From assembly GCF_030297555.1 (NCBI RefSeq), contig NZ_AP028136.1, forward strand, positions 806,001 through 870,000: a DNA stretch of 64,000 nt, read 5' to 3'. Positions within the stretch are counted from its first letter, which is position 1, and each line of letters begins with the position of its first letter. Shown here one piece after another: positions 35,480 through 44,059 of this stretch. Origin of the DNA: Polynucleobacter sp. HIN5 (lineage in GTDB: Bacteria; Pseudomonadota; Gammaproteobacteria; Burkholderiales; Burkholderiaceae). The notes below the pieces were generated by a model. That model saw only the letters and a list, made by a program, of their open reading frames with translations. It ran no database searches and had not been told where the DNA came from. A program made the translations under genes and the position numbers.

Positions 35480-37069
35480 ATGTCTGGCGCCCCAACCATC
35501 GAATCCAGTGGCATTGAGCTCAAAGCTAAACTCAATCCGGATTTCGCAACCGTTGTTTCCCCTGAAGCCCTGGAATTTGTTGCTAAATTGCATCGTGCCT
35601 TCGAGCCACGCCGTCAGGAACTCCTCAAGAAACGGGTTGAGCTAGCAAAAAAATTAGACGCTGGCCAAAAGCTGGATTTCTTGCCAGAAACGAAATCGAT
35701 TCGTGAGGGCGATTGGAAAATTGCTCCAGTACCCAAAGCACTGGAAACTCGCCGCGTAGAGCTTACTGGTCCCGTTGACGCCAAGATGGTGATTAATGCG
35801 CTGAACTCTGGTGCCGATTCATACATGGCGGACTTTGAGGATTCCAATAGTCCCTACTGGGAAAACATCGTCCAAGGACACGTTAATTTAAAGAAAGCTG
35901 CGCGCCGCGATATCGAGCTTAATCTCTTTGGTAAGGAATATAAGCTCAATGAGAAAACTGCAACGCTAATTGTTCGTCCTCGCGGTTGGCATCTTGATGA
36001 GAAACATGTCTTGGTTGATGGTCAGCGCGTATCAGGTGGCATTTTTGACTTTGCTATCTTTACTTTTAATAGCGGCAAGTATTTAGAAGCGAGAGGCTTG
36101 GGCCCATTTTTCTATTTGCCTAAGATCGAAAGCCATCTTGAAGCGCGTTTGTGGAATGATATTTTCACTATGGCTGAGAAAGAGCTGGGCATGAAGCACG
36201 GCAGCATCAAAGCGACAGTATTGGTAGAGACCATTAACGCAACTTTTGAGATGGACGAGATCCTCTATGAGTTGCGCGATCATAGTTCGGGATTAAACGC
36301 CGGTCGCTGGGATTACATCTTCTCCGCGATTAAGAAATTCAAGCTCGATAAAAACTTCTGCTTGGCCGATCGTGTGAAGGTGACCATGACCTCACCTTTT
36401 ATGCGCTCCTATGCACTCTTTTTATTAAAGACCTGCCATAAGCGCGGTGCGCCAGCAATGGGCGGTATGAGCGCCTTCATCCCAATTAAGAACGATCCTG
36501 AGAAGAATGCCATCGCGCTCGCAGCCGTGTCGACCGATAAACGTCGCGAGGCAACCGATGGCTACGATGGTAGTTGGGTTGCCCATCCAGGCTTGGTTGA
36601 GCTGTGTATGAATGAGTTCAAAGCAGTATTGGGTGATAAGCCCAATCAATTTGATCGTCAACGCGAGGATGTTCAAGTCACCGCTGCGGACCTACTCAAC
36701 TTTGCTCCAGAAGGACCCATCACAGAAGCGGGATTGCGTTACAACATTAACGTGGGTATTCATTACATGGGTGCATGGCTGGCTGGTAATGGGTGCGTAC
36801 CCATCCATAATTTGATGGAAGACGCCGCTACCGCTGAGATTAGCCGCTCGCAAGTATGGCAGTGGATTCGGTCACCCAAAGGGGTTCTCGATGACGGTCG
36901 CAAAGTAACCCTTGAGTTGGTTCGCCAACTAATTAGTGAAGAGTTAAAAAAGGTCAAGGATTCAGGTGCCGTTGGACAGTTTGACCGGTCTGCCAAGATC
37001 TTTGAGGACTTAGTTGCCAATGATCATTTCGTAGAGTTCTTAACCCTGCCGCTGTACGAAGAATTCTAA
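35480..37069 (+). CDS. aceB: Malate synthase A
   Basis: A 529-residue glyoxylate-shunt enzyme that condenses glyoxylate with acetyl-CoA. It shows the A-isoform signatures SYMADFEDSNSPYW, TLIVRPRGWHLDEKHV (catalytic arginine), VLVETINATFEMDEILYELR, TCHKRGAPAMGGMSAFIP and GIHYMGAWLAGNGCVPIHNLMEDAATAEISRSQ. The length is typical (E. coli AceB 533). It has its own promoter with a palindromic operator candidate. No isocitrate lyase is in the window. Confidence 0.96.
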   Translation: MSGAPTIESSGIELKAKLNPDFATVVSPEALEFVAKLHRAFEPRRQELLKKRVELAKKLDAGQKLDFLPETKSIREGDWKIAPVPKALETRRVELTGPVDAKMVINALNSGADSYMADFEDSNSPYWENIVQGHVNLKKAARRDIELNLFGKEYKLNEKTATLIVRPRGWHLDEKHVLVDGQRVSGGIFDFAIFTFNSGKYLEARGLGPFFYLPKIESHLEARLWNDIFTMAEKELGMKHGSIKATVLVETINATFEMDEILYELRDHSSGLNAGRWDYIFSAIKKFKLDKNFCLADRVKVTMTSPFMRSYALFLLKTCHKRGAPAMGGMSAFIPIKNDPEKNAIALAAVSTDKRREATDGYDGSWVAHPGLVELCMNEFKAVLGDKPNQFDRQREDVQVTAADLLNFAPEGPITEAGLRYNINVGIHYMGAWLAGNGCVPIHNLMEDAATAEISRSQVWQWIRSPKGVLDDGRKVTLELVRQLISEELKKVKDSGAVGQFDRSAKIFEDLVANDHFVEFLTLPLYEEF

Positions 37070-37085
37070 ATTTAGGACGCTAGGC

Positions 37086-37811
37086 ATGCGCATCTTGGCC
37101 ATCGACACTTCGACCTCGTGGTGTTCGGTGGCCTTGTGTTTTGATGACAAGCCGATTGTGCATCGGCATGAGCTACTCGGATCAAAAGCCAGTCAATATC
37201 TCTTGCCATGGTGCAGTGAGCTACTTCAACAGGTTGGTGCGGGTTTTAAAGATCTTGATGCGCTCGCGGTGGGAGTCGGGCCCGGCGCATTCACAGGAGT
37301 GCGCCTCTCGGTTGCGGTTGCCCAAGGACTATCTGTAGGCGGGCAATTGCCAGTGATCCCAGTGACCAGTCTTGATGCCATGGCATCGCAGTTTGTACAA
37401 CACCATCAAATCCCTCAATACACGACATTCACCATTGCTCTGGATGCCCGCATGGGCGAAGTGTATTGGGCTCGCTATCAGCAAGATACCTCACAAGCTA
37501 AACCGATCAGCCCAATCCAACTGACGGTTCCAGAGGCGATTGAGGATAACAATCAGGATTTGATAGCTGGGAATGCCCTTGCCGAGTATGCCGATGATTT
37601 CAAGAATCATTTTGTGGATCGACAGAGTGATGCGCAGTTAGTACCCAACGCACTTGGTATCTTGGGTCTCGCGCAATTGCGTTATCAGGCCGGCCAAACG
37701 ATTCCGGTTGAACAGCTTGAACCCCTCTATATTCGTAATAAAGTTGCTCTCACTACCCAAGAACGTCACGATGCAGCAAGCCGCACCCCAACCGGTCATT
37801 TGCTTGGCTGA
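37086..37811 (+). CDS. tsaB: tRNA N6-threonylcarbamoyladenosine biosynthesis protein TsaB
   Basis: A 241-residue ASKHA-fold protein: ILAIDTSTSWCSVALCFDDK at the start, DLDALAVGVGPGAFTGVRLSVAVAQGLSVG in the centre and LDARMGEVYWARY. It acts with TsaD and TsaE to make t6A37 of ANN-decoding tRNAs. The 3' end overlaps the rimI gene by about 41 bp, a usual coupling. Confidence 0.93.
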   Translation: MRILAIDTSTSWCSVALCFDDKPIVHRHELLGSKASQYLLPWCSELLQQVGAGFKDLDALAVGVGPGAFTGVRLSVAVAQGLSVGGQLPVIPVTSLDAMASQFVQHHQIPQYTTFTIALDARMGEVYWARYQQDTSQAKPISPIQLTVPEAIEDNNQDLIAGNALAEYADDFKNHFVDRQSDAQLVPNALGILGLAQLRYQAGQTIPVEQLEPLYIRNKVALTTQERHDAASRTPTGHLLG

Positions 37812-38298
37812 GCTAGTTCTGGAGCTGATGACCGAATCCGATCTGGATGCGGTCATGGCAATGGAAGCAATTTCGCATCAGCACCCATGGTCGCGCAAAA
37901 ACTTTAGTGATTCGATCGAAGCGGGCCATTGGGCGTATTGCCTGCGTGAGGTGAGCGATCCCAGTAAACGAATATGGGCCTACTGCATTTTGCTCCCAGC
38001 GGTCGATGATCTGCACCTGCTGAACATTACGGTGGATACCGATCTACGCGGTCAGGGCGTGGGGATGCGCCTCATGGGAGCTATCCAAGCGATTGCATCA
38101 AATTTATCAATCCCGCGCATCTTGCTTGAGGTTCGTCCAAGCAATGAGGCGGCGATCGCTCTATATGAGAGGGCGGGGTATGAGAAGTTAGCACGGCGCA
38201 AAGCGTATTACCCAGTAGAATCTTCCTCTGGAATTCGCGAAGACGCGATTGTGATGGTAAAAAATATCGACTGCTCAGTAAAACCTTATGCACATTGA
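37771..38298 (+). CDS. rimI: Ribosomal-protein-alanine N-acetyltransferase
   Basis: A 175-residue GNAT-fold enzyme: LMTESDLDAVMAMEAISHQHPWSRKNF, then NITVDTDLRGQGVGMRLMGAI (acetyl-CoA-binding R/Q-x-x-G-x-G/A) and LEVRPSNEAAIALYERAGYEKLARRKAYYP. It acetylates ribosomal protein S18 in E. coli. ATG 37771 (MQQAAPQPVICLAELVLELM) overlaps tsaB; a later Met at the start of MTESDL would remove the first strand, so the longer start is preferred. It overlaps the HolD-like gene by 11 bp. Confidence 0.9.
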   Translation: MQQAAPQPVICLAELVLELMTESDLDAVMAMEAISHQHPWSRKNFSDSIEAGHWAYCLREVSDPSKRIWAYCILLPAVDDLHLLNITVDTDLRGQGVGMRLMGAIQAIASNLSIPRILLEVRPSNEAAIALYERAGYEKLARRKAYYPVESSSGIREDAIVMVKNIDCSVKPYAH

Positions 38299-38788
38299 TG
38301 ATCGCTTACGCTACTTGAAAGAGATGGGTATTACCGAGTGGTCCTTGCGTTCTGCTGCACAAGACTTAGCGCCCAGCGTCACTCCAAGCGCAGAAGCCCA
38401 TCAAGTTATCTCCAACCAAGAGCCCAAGGTGTATTGGTTGTTTTATGGTCAAGCACCCGGTGGTGATCAAGAGCGCTTATTTCAGAACATCATTTTGGCT
38501 CTCGGGCTCTTACCCAAAGAATGGGAATGGCGCTCTCTAAGCAATACGCAAGCACCGAATACGCAGCTACCATGCGTCGCCTTTGCCTTTGGTGAGCCAG
38601 CAGCGCAGGCGTTAAGTGGTGAGCAAGAGCCGCTAAGCCAGCTGCGCGACGTCGTGCTTGAGATTGTCGGTCAAGATATCCCCTTGATTGCAAGCTTTGA
38701 TCTGGCGCACTGCCTAAGCCGGCCAAAAGATAAAGCCTTACTCTGGCAAGACCTATTGCTAGCTCGCTCCGTATTGCAATCCCTCTAA
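38288..38788 (+). CDS. HolD-like protein on a degenerate uracil-DNA glycosylase fold
   Basis: A 166-residue protein. Residues 4-21 (DDRLRYLKEMGITEWSLR) closely match the N-terminal clamp-loader-binding peptide of E. coli DNA polymerase III psi (HolD). The rest resembles family-4 uracil-DNA glycosylase, but GEAPG is GQAPG (54-58), the catalytic H-P motif is replaced (DLAHCLSR, 138-145) and the four iron-sulfur cysteines are missing. The C-terminus RPKDKALLWQDLLLAR also recalls HolD. E. coli has holD next to rimI, as here. I infer a clamp-loader psi subunit rather than an active glycosylase. Confidence 0.6.
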   Translation: MHIDDRLRYLKEMGITEWSLRSAAQDLAPSVTPSAEAHQVISNQEPKVYWLFYGQAPGGDQERLFQNIILALGLLPKEWEWRSLSNTQAPNTQLPCVAFAFGEPAAQALSGEQEPLSQLRDVVLEIVGQDIPLIASFDLAHCLSRPKDKALLWQDLLLARSVLQSL

Positions 38789-40108
38789 TTAGTGCTTGGC
38801 TTCACCAATCAGATGCAGTGAGTCATACTCGGCTTGATTGGCTTGATGTTTCTTAATCACCAGCCACATGGTGAGTGCAACTGCTAAGCCAAATCCCGTA
38901 ATCACAATCGGAACAGGCACATCCAGCCAAATTAGGAGCGCATACAGCATCAGCATCATGAGCACCGAGAGGTTCTCATTGAAGTTCTGAACCGCAATGG
39001 AGTGGCCCGCAGACAGTAAGACGTGGCCACGGTGTTGCAAAAGGGCGTTCATGGGAACAACGAAGTAACCTGCCAACCAGCCTACGGTGATCAGTAGGAC
39101 ATAGGCAGGTAGGAGATTAAAGTTAACTTCTAAGACACCAATCTTAAAGAGCACGATCGATGGAATGTATTCAATATGGTAGATCGCCATGATGCATACC
39201 AGTAGGCCCATCACGACGCCATACGGTAGAACATTTAAAGCAGACTTTAATGGAATGCGCGATGCCGCCCAAACTGCACCGCCGGCGACGCCAATGGCTG
39301 AAATCGCTTGCAAGATGGCCCCTTGTGAGAGGTTCATATTCAGCGCGGTCTCAGCCCACTTCAGCACAATGAACTGCAAGGTTGCGCCTGCGCCCCAGAA
39401 TAGGGTGGTGACTGCTAAAGAGATTTGGCCCAAGCGATCACGCCACAAAATATGAAAACCGACAAAGAAATCCTTGGTCAATTGAATGGGGTCTAGGCGC
39501 TGCTCAGGGTAGCGTGCCCCGGTATCCGGAATGCGCAGATTAAAGAGTGCCGCAATCAAGTAAATAAACATAATGATTGAGATGGCGGACTCCGCAGGAC
39601 TATCCACCCCGGTCGTAACCATCGGCAAGTCAAAACTCATGAGCGTGGTAGATACCTTGCTGCTAATTAACACGCCACCCAATACCGTGCCAGCAATGAT
39701 GGAGCCCACGGTTAGGCCTTCGATCCAGCCGTTTGCCGCCACCAACTTTTCAGGGGGAAGTAGTTCGGTCAAGATGCCATATTTCGCTGGTGAGTAGGCA
39801 GCTGCTCCAAGACCCACGATGGCGTACGAAGCCAATGGATGGGCGCCCAAGAGCATGGCGGCACACCCAATAATTTTGATGGTGTTGGTGATGAACATCA
39901 CTTGCCCTTTGGGCCTGGAATCAGCAAAGGCCGCAACAAAGGCGGCCAACAACACATACGAGAGCACAAAGAAAAGTTTGAGAAGCGGAGTCATCCACGC
40001 TGGGGCAGCGAGCTGGGCTAAGAGGGCAATGGCCGCAATTAGCAGGGCGTTATCGGCGAGCGACGAAAAAAATTGCGCCGCCATAATGGTGTAAAAACCT
40101 GGTTTCAT
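38789..40108 (-). CDS. lplT: Lysophospholipid transporter LplT
   Basis: A 439-residue MFS-type inner-membrane protein with about 11-12 segments. The N-terminus FYTIMAAQFFSSLADNALLIAAIALLAQL and the loop GLGAAAYSPAKYGILTELLPPEKLVAANGWIEGLTV are characteristic of LplT, which flips lysophospholipids inwards for reacylation. No acyltransferase (Aas) gene is adjacent here. It is divergent from the alanine racemase gene, and its 3' end touches the HolD-like stop. Confidence 0.9.
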   Translation of the reverse strand: MKPGFYTIMAAQFFSSLADNALLIAAIALLAQLAAPAWMTPLLKLFFVLSYVLLAAFVAAFADSRPKGQVMFITNTIKIIGCAAMLLGAHPLASYAIVGLGAAAYSPAKYGILTELLPPEKLVAANGWIEGLTVGSIIAGTVLGGVLISSKVSTTLMSFDLPMVTTGVDSPAESAISIIMFIYLIAALFNLRIPDTGARYPEQRLDPIQLTKDFFVGFHILWRDRLGQISLAVTTLFWGAGATLQFIVLKWAETALNMNLSQGAILQAISAIGVAGGAVWAASRIPLKSALNVLPYGVVMGLLVCIMAIYHIEYIPSIVLFKIGVLEVNFNLLPAYVLLITVGWLAGYFVVPMNALLQHRGHVLLSAGHSIAVQNFNENLSVLMMLMLYALLIWLDVPVPIVITGFGLAVALTMWLVIKKHQANQAEYDSLHLIGEAKH

Positions 40109-40156
40109 TCGTACAATTGCTTCATTTACTAGATTAAAGCATGAAAGGGGAGATTT

Positions 40157-41242
40157 CTGGAGCGCCCAATTCTGGCAACAATTAACTCTGCTGCATTAGG
40201 CCACAATTTAAGGCGGGTTAGGGAACTGGTTGGTAATTCTCGCATATGGTCTGTGGTTAAAGCTCGCGCCTATGGTCATAGTCTAAGGGCGGCGTTGGCA
40301 GGACTCTCGCAGACCGATGGCTTTGCAATCTTGGATTTGGATGACGCCCGTTGGTTGCGAGCTCAGGGTTGGACCAAGCGCATTTTGCTGCTCGAAGGCC
40401 TCTTTCAGGAAAGTGATATCCCGTCGGTGATCGAGTTGGATTGCGATGTGGTGGTCCACAGCCCCAATCAAGTGACTTGGCTTGAAAAGCAAGCCCATCC
40501 CGTCACCATCTTTCTCAAACTCAACTCTGGAATGAATCGTCTTGGATTTCGACCCGAGGCGTATCGATTAGCCTACCATCGGCTCCATGCCGCTGGGCAC
40601 CGCATGAACCACATGACCCATTTTGCGAACGCCGATTACGTCGATCGCGAGCCGTCGGTGGGCGCCCAAATGGAGTGCTTTACCAAGACGATTGATGGCT
40701 TGGCGGGTGAGACCTCGCTTGCGAACTCAGCAGCAGTTTTATGGCATCGCAATGCCTTAGGCGATTGGGTCCGTCCAGGGATTATGTTGCATGGGATTTC
40801 TCCATCGGGTCAGTTTGCAGATATTGCCCACGCCAATTTGCAAGCGGTGATGACCTTATCAAGCTCCATCATTGCGATTCAAGACTTAGAACCCGGCGAC
40901 GCCGTGGGCTATGGATCCCGATATCGGGTAACTCAACCCATGCGAATTGGAGTGATCGCGTGTGGCTATGCGGATGGCTATCCCCGTCATGCAAAAGATG
41001 GCACCCCGGTCTGGGTTTATGGGAACGATCCCAGTCAATCCCGAATTTGCCCGATTGCAGGTCAGGTCTCTATGGATATGTTGACGATTGATCTTACGCA
41101 TGCGCCATGGGCAACCGTCGGTACCAAAGTAGAACTATGGGGCAAAAACCTACCCGTCGATGATGTGGCAGGGCATGCCCAAACGATTGGTTACGAACTG
41201 GTGTGCGCGATTGCGCCTCGGGTACCTGTTGAAATTATTTAG
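40157..41242 (+). CDS. alr: Alanine racemase, probable CTG start
   Basis: A PLP enzyme making D-alanine for peptidoglycan. The coding frame is open from 40145 and matches Alr from (L/M)ERPILATINSAALGHNLRRV onward. No ATG, GTG or TTG lies in frame between the stop TGA at 40142 and GTG 40253. A CTG at 40157 falls exactly at the expected first residue and is preceded by AGGGGAG. From it the protein has 361 residues, with PLP Lys35 (VVKARAYGHS) and catalytic Tyr in AVGYGSRYRV. Starting at GTG 40253 would delete strand 1 and helix 1 and is unlikely. It overlaps bamD by 8 bp. Confidence 0.85.
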   Translation: MERPILATINSAALGHNLRRVRELVGNSRIWSVVKARAYGHSLRAALAGLSQTDGFAILDLDDARWLRAQGWTKRILLLEGLFQESDIPSVIELDCDVVVHSPNQVTWLEKQAHPVTIFLKLNSGMNRLGFRPEAYRLAYHRLHAAGHRMNHMTHFANADYVDREPSVGAQMECFTKTIDGLAGETSLANSAAVLWHRNALGDWVRPGIMLHGISPSGQFADIAHANLQAVMTLSSSIIAIQDLEPGDAVGYGSRYRVTQPMRIGVIACGYADGYPRHAKDGTPVWVYGNDPSQSRICPIAGQVSMDMLTIDLTHAPWATVGTKVELWGKNLPVDDVAGHAQTIGYELVCAIAPRVPVEII

Positions 41243-42059
41243 TGACCCAGAACTGCCACCACTGGCGTTCTTTCTGAACGCGTTTGCCGGTCTTAAAGAT
41301 CTGGCTATCAGGGAAATTAAGCTTAAAGACCCGCATGGCATCAGAACTTAAGTCATACATACCTAAGGCTTGATAGGACTGAACCAAAATGTAGAGCGCC
41401 TCCTCGACCGCTGGCGCACGATCGTAATCTCGAATCACGAGCTGCGCACGGTTGGCAGCAGCCAGGTAGGCTCCGCGATCATAGTAATAGCGCGCTACAA
41501 TCACATCAGCCTCGGCTAAGGAGTTGACGATGTAGCGCATGCGATCGAGCGAGTCAGGAGCATATTTACTATTAGGAAAGCGCTCAACCACTACCTTGAA
41601 GGATTCAAAGGCCTCTTTGGCTGCCTTGGGATCACGTTCACTTAGATCTTGCCCCGTGAACTTTCCCATAAAGCCTAAATCGTCATTAAAGGTGATGAGG
41701 CCCTTGAGGTAATACGCGTAATCTAAATTAGGATTGCCTTGATGCAATTTAATAAAGCGATCGATTTGTACTAGAGCTTGAGCAGGCTCTTGGGCTTTCC
41801 AAAAGCAATACGCAGAATTAATTTGCGCTTGTTGGGAGTAGGGACCAAATGGAAAGCGTGCCTCGAGTTTCTCAAAGTACTGACCGCACTTATCAAAATC
41901 ACTCTCATTCATTTTGTCGCGCGCCTCGGTATACAACTTTGCCTCGGACCACCCCAAAGTTTCATCAGTGCTGGTATTGGCGCATGACGTGAGAAGCATG
42001 ACAGAAGAAACTAGCGAAGCAAGAACAACAAGCCTTAAACTAGCACGATGGTGCCCCAT
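41235..42059 (-). CDS. bamD: Outer membrane protein assembly factor BamD
   Basis: A 274-residue outer-membrane lipoprotein of the BAM complex. The start at 42059 (MGHHRASLRLVVLASLVSSV) gives a lipobox LTSC with Cys26; an upstream in-frame start at 42101 would bury the signal. TPR-like repeats follow: EAKLYTEARDKMNESDFDKCGQYFEKLEARFPFGPYSQQAQIN and FESFKVVVERFPNSKYAPDS. It binds BamA and recognises beta-signals. It is divergent from rluD, with 35 bp between the starts, as in E. coli. Confidence 0.95.
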   Translation of the reverse strand: MGHHRASLRLVVLASLVSSVMLLTSCANTSTDETLGWSEAKLYTEARDKMNESDFDKCGQYFEKLEARFPFGPYSQQAQINSAYCFWKAQEPAQALVQIDRFIKLHQGNPNLDYAYYLKGLITFNDDLGFMGKFTGQDLSERDPKAAKEAFESFKVVVERFPNSKYAPDSLDRMRYIVNSLAEADVIVARYYYDRGAYLAAANRAQLVIRDYDRAPAVEEALYILVQSYQALGMYDLSSDAMRVFKLNFPDSQIFKTGKRVQKERQWWQFWVTK

Positions 42060-42094
42060 AGGGGGAATTGATAACACAATAAGGTCCTTCCAGC

Positions 42095-43129
42095 GTGGCA
42101 TTGCCGCAAACTCCTGATCCGAATCCCTCTGATTATATCGATGATGAGGATTTCATTGCGCTTGAGATCCCAGATGCATGGGCGGGTGAGCGTTTGGATA
42201 AAGTCTTAGCCCATTTTTTAACCGACTACTCGCGCAATCGGATACAGGCATGGGCCAATCAGGGGGCGGTCCTGGTCGACGGCAAGGTTGTCAAGTCTCG
42301 CCAGATTCTGCGGGGCGGTGAAGCGATTCGGGTCTTTCCGCAAGAGATGCCAGAGCAACATGCATTTGAGCCAGAAGATATTCCCCTCAATTGCATCTAT
42401 GAAGACGATCATCTATTAGTCTTTAATAAAGCGGCTGGGATGGTGATGCATCCGGCGGCTGGTAATTGGACCGGAACCGTTCTTAACGGCCTACTGTTTC
42501 ACTACCCCGAGCTCGCTCAGTTGCCACGTGCCGGGATTGTGCATCGACTCGATAAAGACACCTCAGGACTCTTTGTGGTGGCCCGAACGGCATTGGCCCA
42601 AACCGCCTTGGTGCGACTCTTGCAAGATCATTTGGTTGAGCGGCGCTATCTGGCCTGGGTGTGGGGTGATACCCCATTACACGGTACGATCAATGCTGCC
42701 TTAGCACGTGACCCACGCGATCGACTCAAGATTGCCGTAGTGCCTGCGGATTCTAAAGTGGCCAATGCCAAAGCAGCGCGCACCCATTACAAGCGCTTGG
42801 CCCTCGGTACCTACCAACAGAGTAAGGTCTCATTGTTGGAGTGTCGCTTAGAGACCGGTCGAACCCATCAAATTCGTGTTCATCTTGAGTCCTTGTCTTA
42901 TCCATTATTGGGTGATCCGGTGTATCGCAAACGAATCCCAGCGGCTGCGAGTCAATTGTTCTTAAAGCGCCAAGCCCTCCATGCCTTCGCGTTAGAGTTC
43001 GTACATCCCAACACACACGAACCGATGCAATGGTTTGCAGAAATTCCAGATGATCTCTTGGAGCTGCACGCACAAGTGCATATGGATCTTGCCGATCTTC
43101 CCAAACCATTTCATGAGCCTTCCTCATGA
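42095..43129 (+). CDS. rluD: 23S rRNA pseudouridine synthase RluD
   Basis: A 344-residue enzyme starting at GTG 42095. It has an N-terminal S4 RNA-binding domain (GERLDKVLAHFLTDYSRNRIQAWANQGAVLVDG, residues 31-64) and the RluA-type catalytic motif HRLDKDTSGLF with catalytic Asp153, then RRYLAWVWG and GRTHQIRVHL. It modifies U1911, U1915 and U1917 in helix 69. The bamD/rluD divergence and the following pgeF (ATGA overlap) repeat the E. coli order bamD-rluD-yfiH. Confidence 0.95.
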   Translation: MALPQTPDPNPSDYIDDEDFIALEIPDAWAGERLDKVLAHFLTDYSRNRIQAWANQGAVLVDGKVVKSRQILRGGEAIRVFPQEMPEQHAFEPEDIPLNCIYEDDHLLVFNKAAGMVMHPAAGNWTGTVLNGLLFHYPELAQLPRAGIVHRLDKDTSGLFVVARTALAQTALVRLLQDHLVERRYLAWVWGDTPLHGTINAALARDPRDRLKIAVVPADSKVANAKAARTHYKRLALGTYQQSKVSLLECRLETGRTHQIRVHLESLSYPLLGDPVYRKRIPAAASQLFLKRQALHAFALEFVHPNTHEPMQWFAEIPDDLLELHAQVHMDLADLPKPFHEPSS

Positions 43130-43917
43130 GCCCGCTTCGTATTCTCAGACCCGATTGGTCGGCACCTGCCAATGTGCATGCCTTTACAACCACACGGCAA
43201 AGTGGCTTTAGTCAAGCGCCATACGATCTATTCAATTTAGGGGCATTTGCTGGCGAGGATCTAAAAATCGTGCAACAAAATCGGGCCTTGCTCAACGCTT
43301 TATTACCGCAAGCACCATTTTGGATTAAGCAAGTGCATGGTACCGATGTGGTCTTAGCAAAAGGTATTCACGAGGGCATCGGCGACTCCATCATTGAAGC
43401 CGATGCAAGTGTGACGACCGATCCGCAAACCGTGTTGAGCATCTTGGCAGCCGACTGCATGCCAGTGCTCTTCACCAATCGATCAGGAACAGCAGTCGCT
43501 GCAGCGCATGCTGGTTGGCGTGGACTATGTGCCGGCGTTCTGGAAAATACGGTAGTCAAACTTCTGAAGGAGTCCTCAAGTACTGCATCCGATGTACTTG
43601 CATGGATTGGTCCGAGTATCTCGGCCGCGCATTACGAAGTGGGCGCTGAAGTGCGTGCTGCGTTTATGAAGTCAGCAGTGCAATTTAAGTATCCACTCGA
43701 CGATGCATGTTTTATTCCCAACCGCACATCCTGTTCTGAGAAGTATTGGGCCGATCTGCCACGAATCGCCAAATCCCGACTACAAGCTTTGGGTATTGGC
43801 GCGATCTATGGCGGCGATTTATGCACTTTCAGTGACCCTGAGCTTTTTTATTCCTACCGCCGTGAAACCCCCACGGGACGCTTTGCCAGCTTGATTTGGT
43901 TCAATCCGAAGCTCTAG
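43126..43917 (+). CDS. pgeF: Multicopper polyphenol oxidase/purine nucleoside phosphorylase family protein (YfiH)
   Basis: A 263-residue protein of the YfiH/PgeF family: NLGAFAGEDLKIVQQNRALL, IKQVHGTDVV, the metal-binding motifs AADCMPVLF and AAAHAGWRGLCAGVLENTV, and WIGPSISAAHYEVGAEV. Such proteins were called laccases but act as peptidoglycan-editing or purine nucleoside-type enzymes. The ATG overlaps the rluD stop (ATGA), indicating translational coupling. Confidence 0.93.
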   Translation: MSPLRILRPDWSAPANVHAFTTTRQSGFSQAPYDLFNLGAFAGEDLKIVQQNRALLNALLPQAPFWIKQVHGTDVVLAKGIHEGIGDSIIEADASVTTDPQTVLSILAADCMPVLFTNRSGTAVAAAHAGWRGLCAGVLENTVVKLLKESSSTASDVLAWIGPSISAAHYEVGAEVRAAFMKSAVQFKYPLDDACFIPNRTSCSEKYWADLPRIAKSRLQALGIGAIYGGDLCTFSDPELFYSYRRETPTGRFASLIWFNPKL

Positions 43918-43962
43918 CAATCAGGGTAATTGCCGGATCCTTGCCCAGCAATCCTGATAAAT

Positions 43963-43989
43963 GCTAGGGTTAGTGCTTATAACCCTAGC
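43963..43989. repeat. Perfect 10-bp inverted repeat before phaC
   Basis: GCTAGGGTTA (43963-43972) and TAACCCTAGC (43980-43989) form a perfect inverted repeat with a 7-nt spacer in the 142-bp region between pgeF and phaC. No T-run follows on either strand, so it is a poor rho-independent terminator. It could be an operator for the pha genes or a transcript-end hairpin. Confidence 0.5.
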
Positions 43990-44059
43990 GTCATAATCAC
44001 CTGAGAATAGAGACGTACTGTTTAGTTTGATTGACACTTTTAAGAAAATCACCATCATC

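Noticed and set aside
40141..40185. ATG at 40141 as the alanine racemase start
   Set aside because: It is in a different frame from alr and reaches a stop (TAA) after 14 codons.
43963..43989. The inverted repeat before phaC as a rho-independent terminator of pgeF
   Set aside because: No T-run follows the hairpin on either strand; kept as a repeat or possible operator instead.
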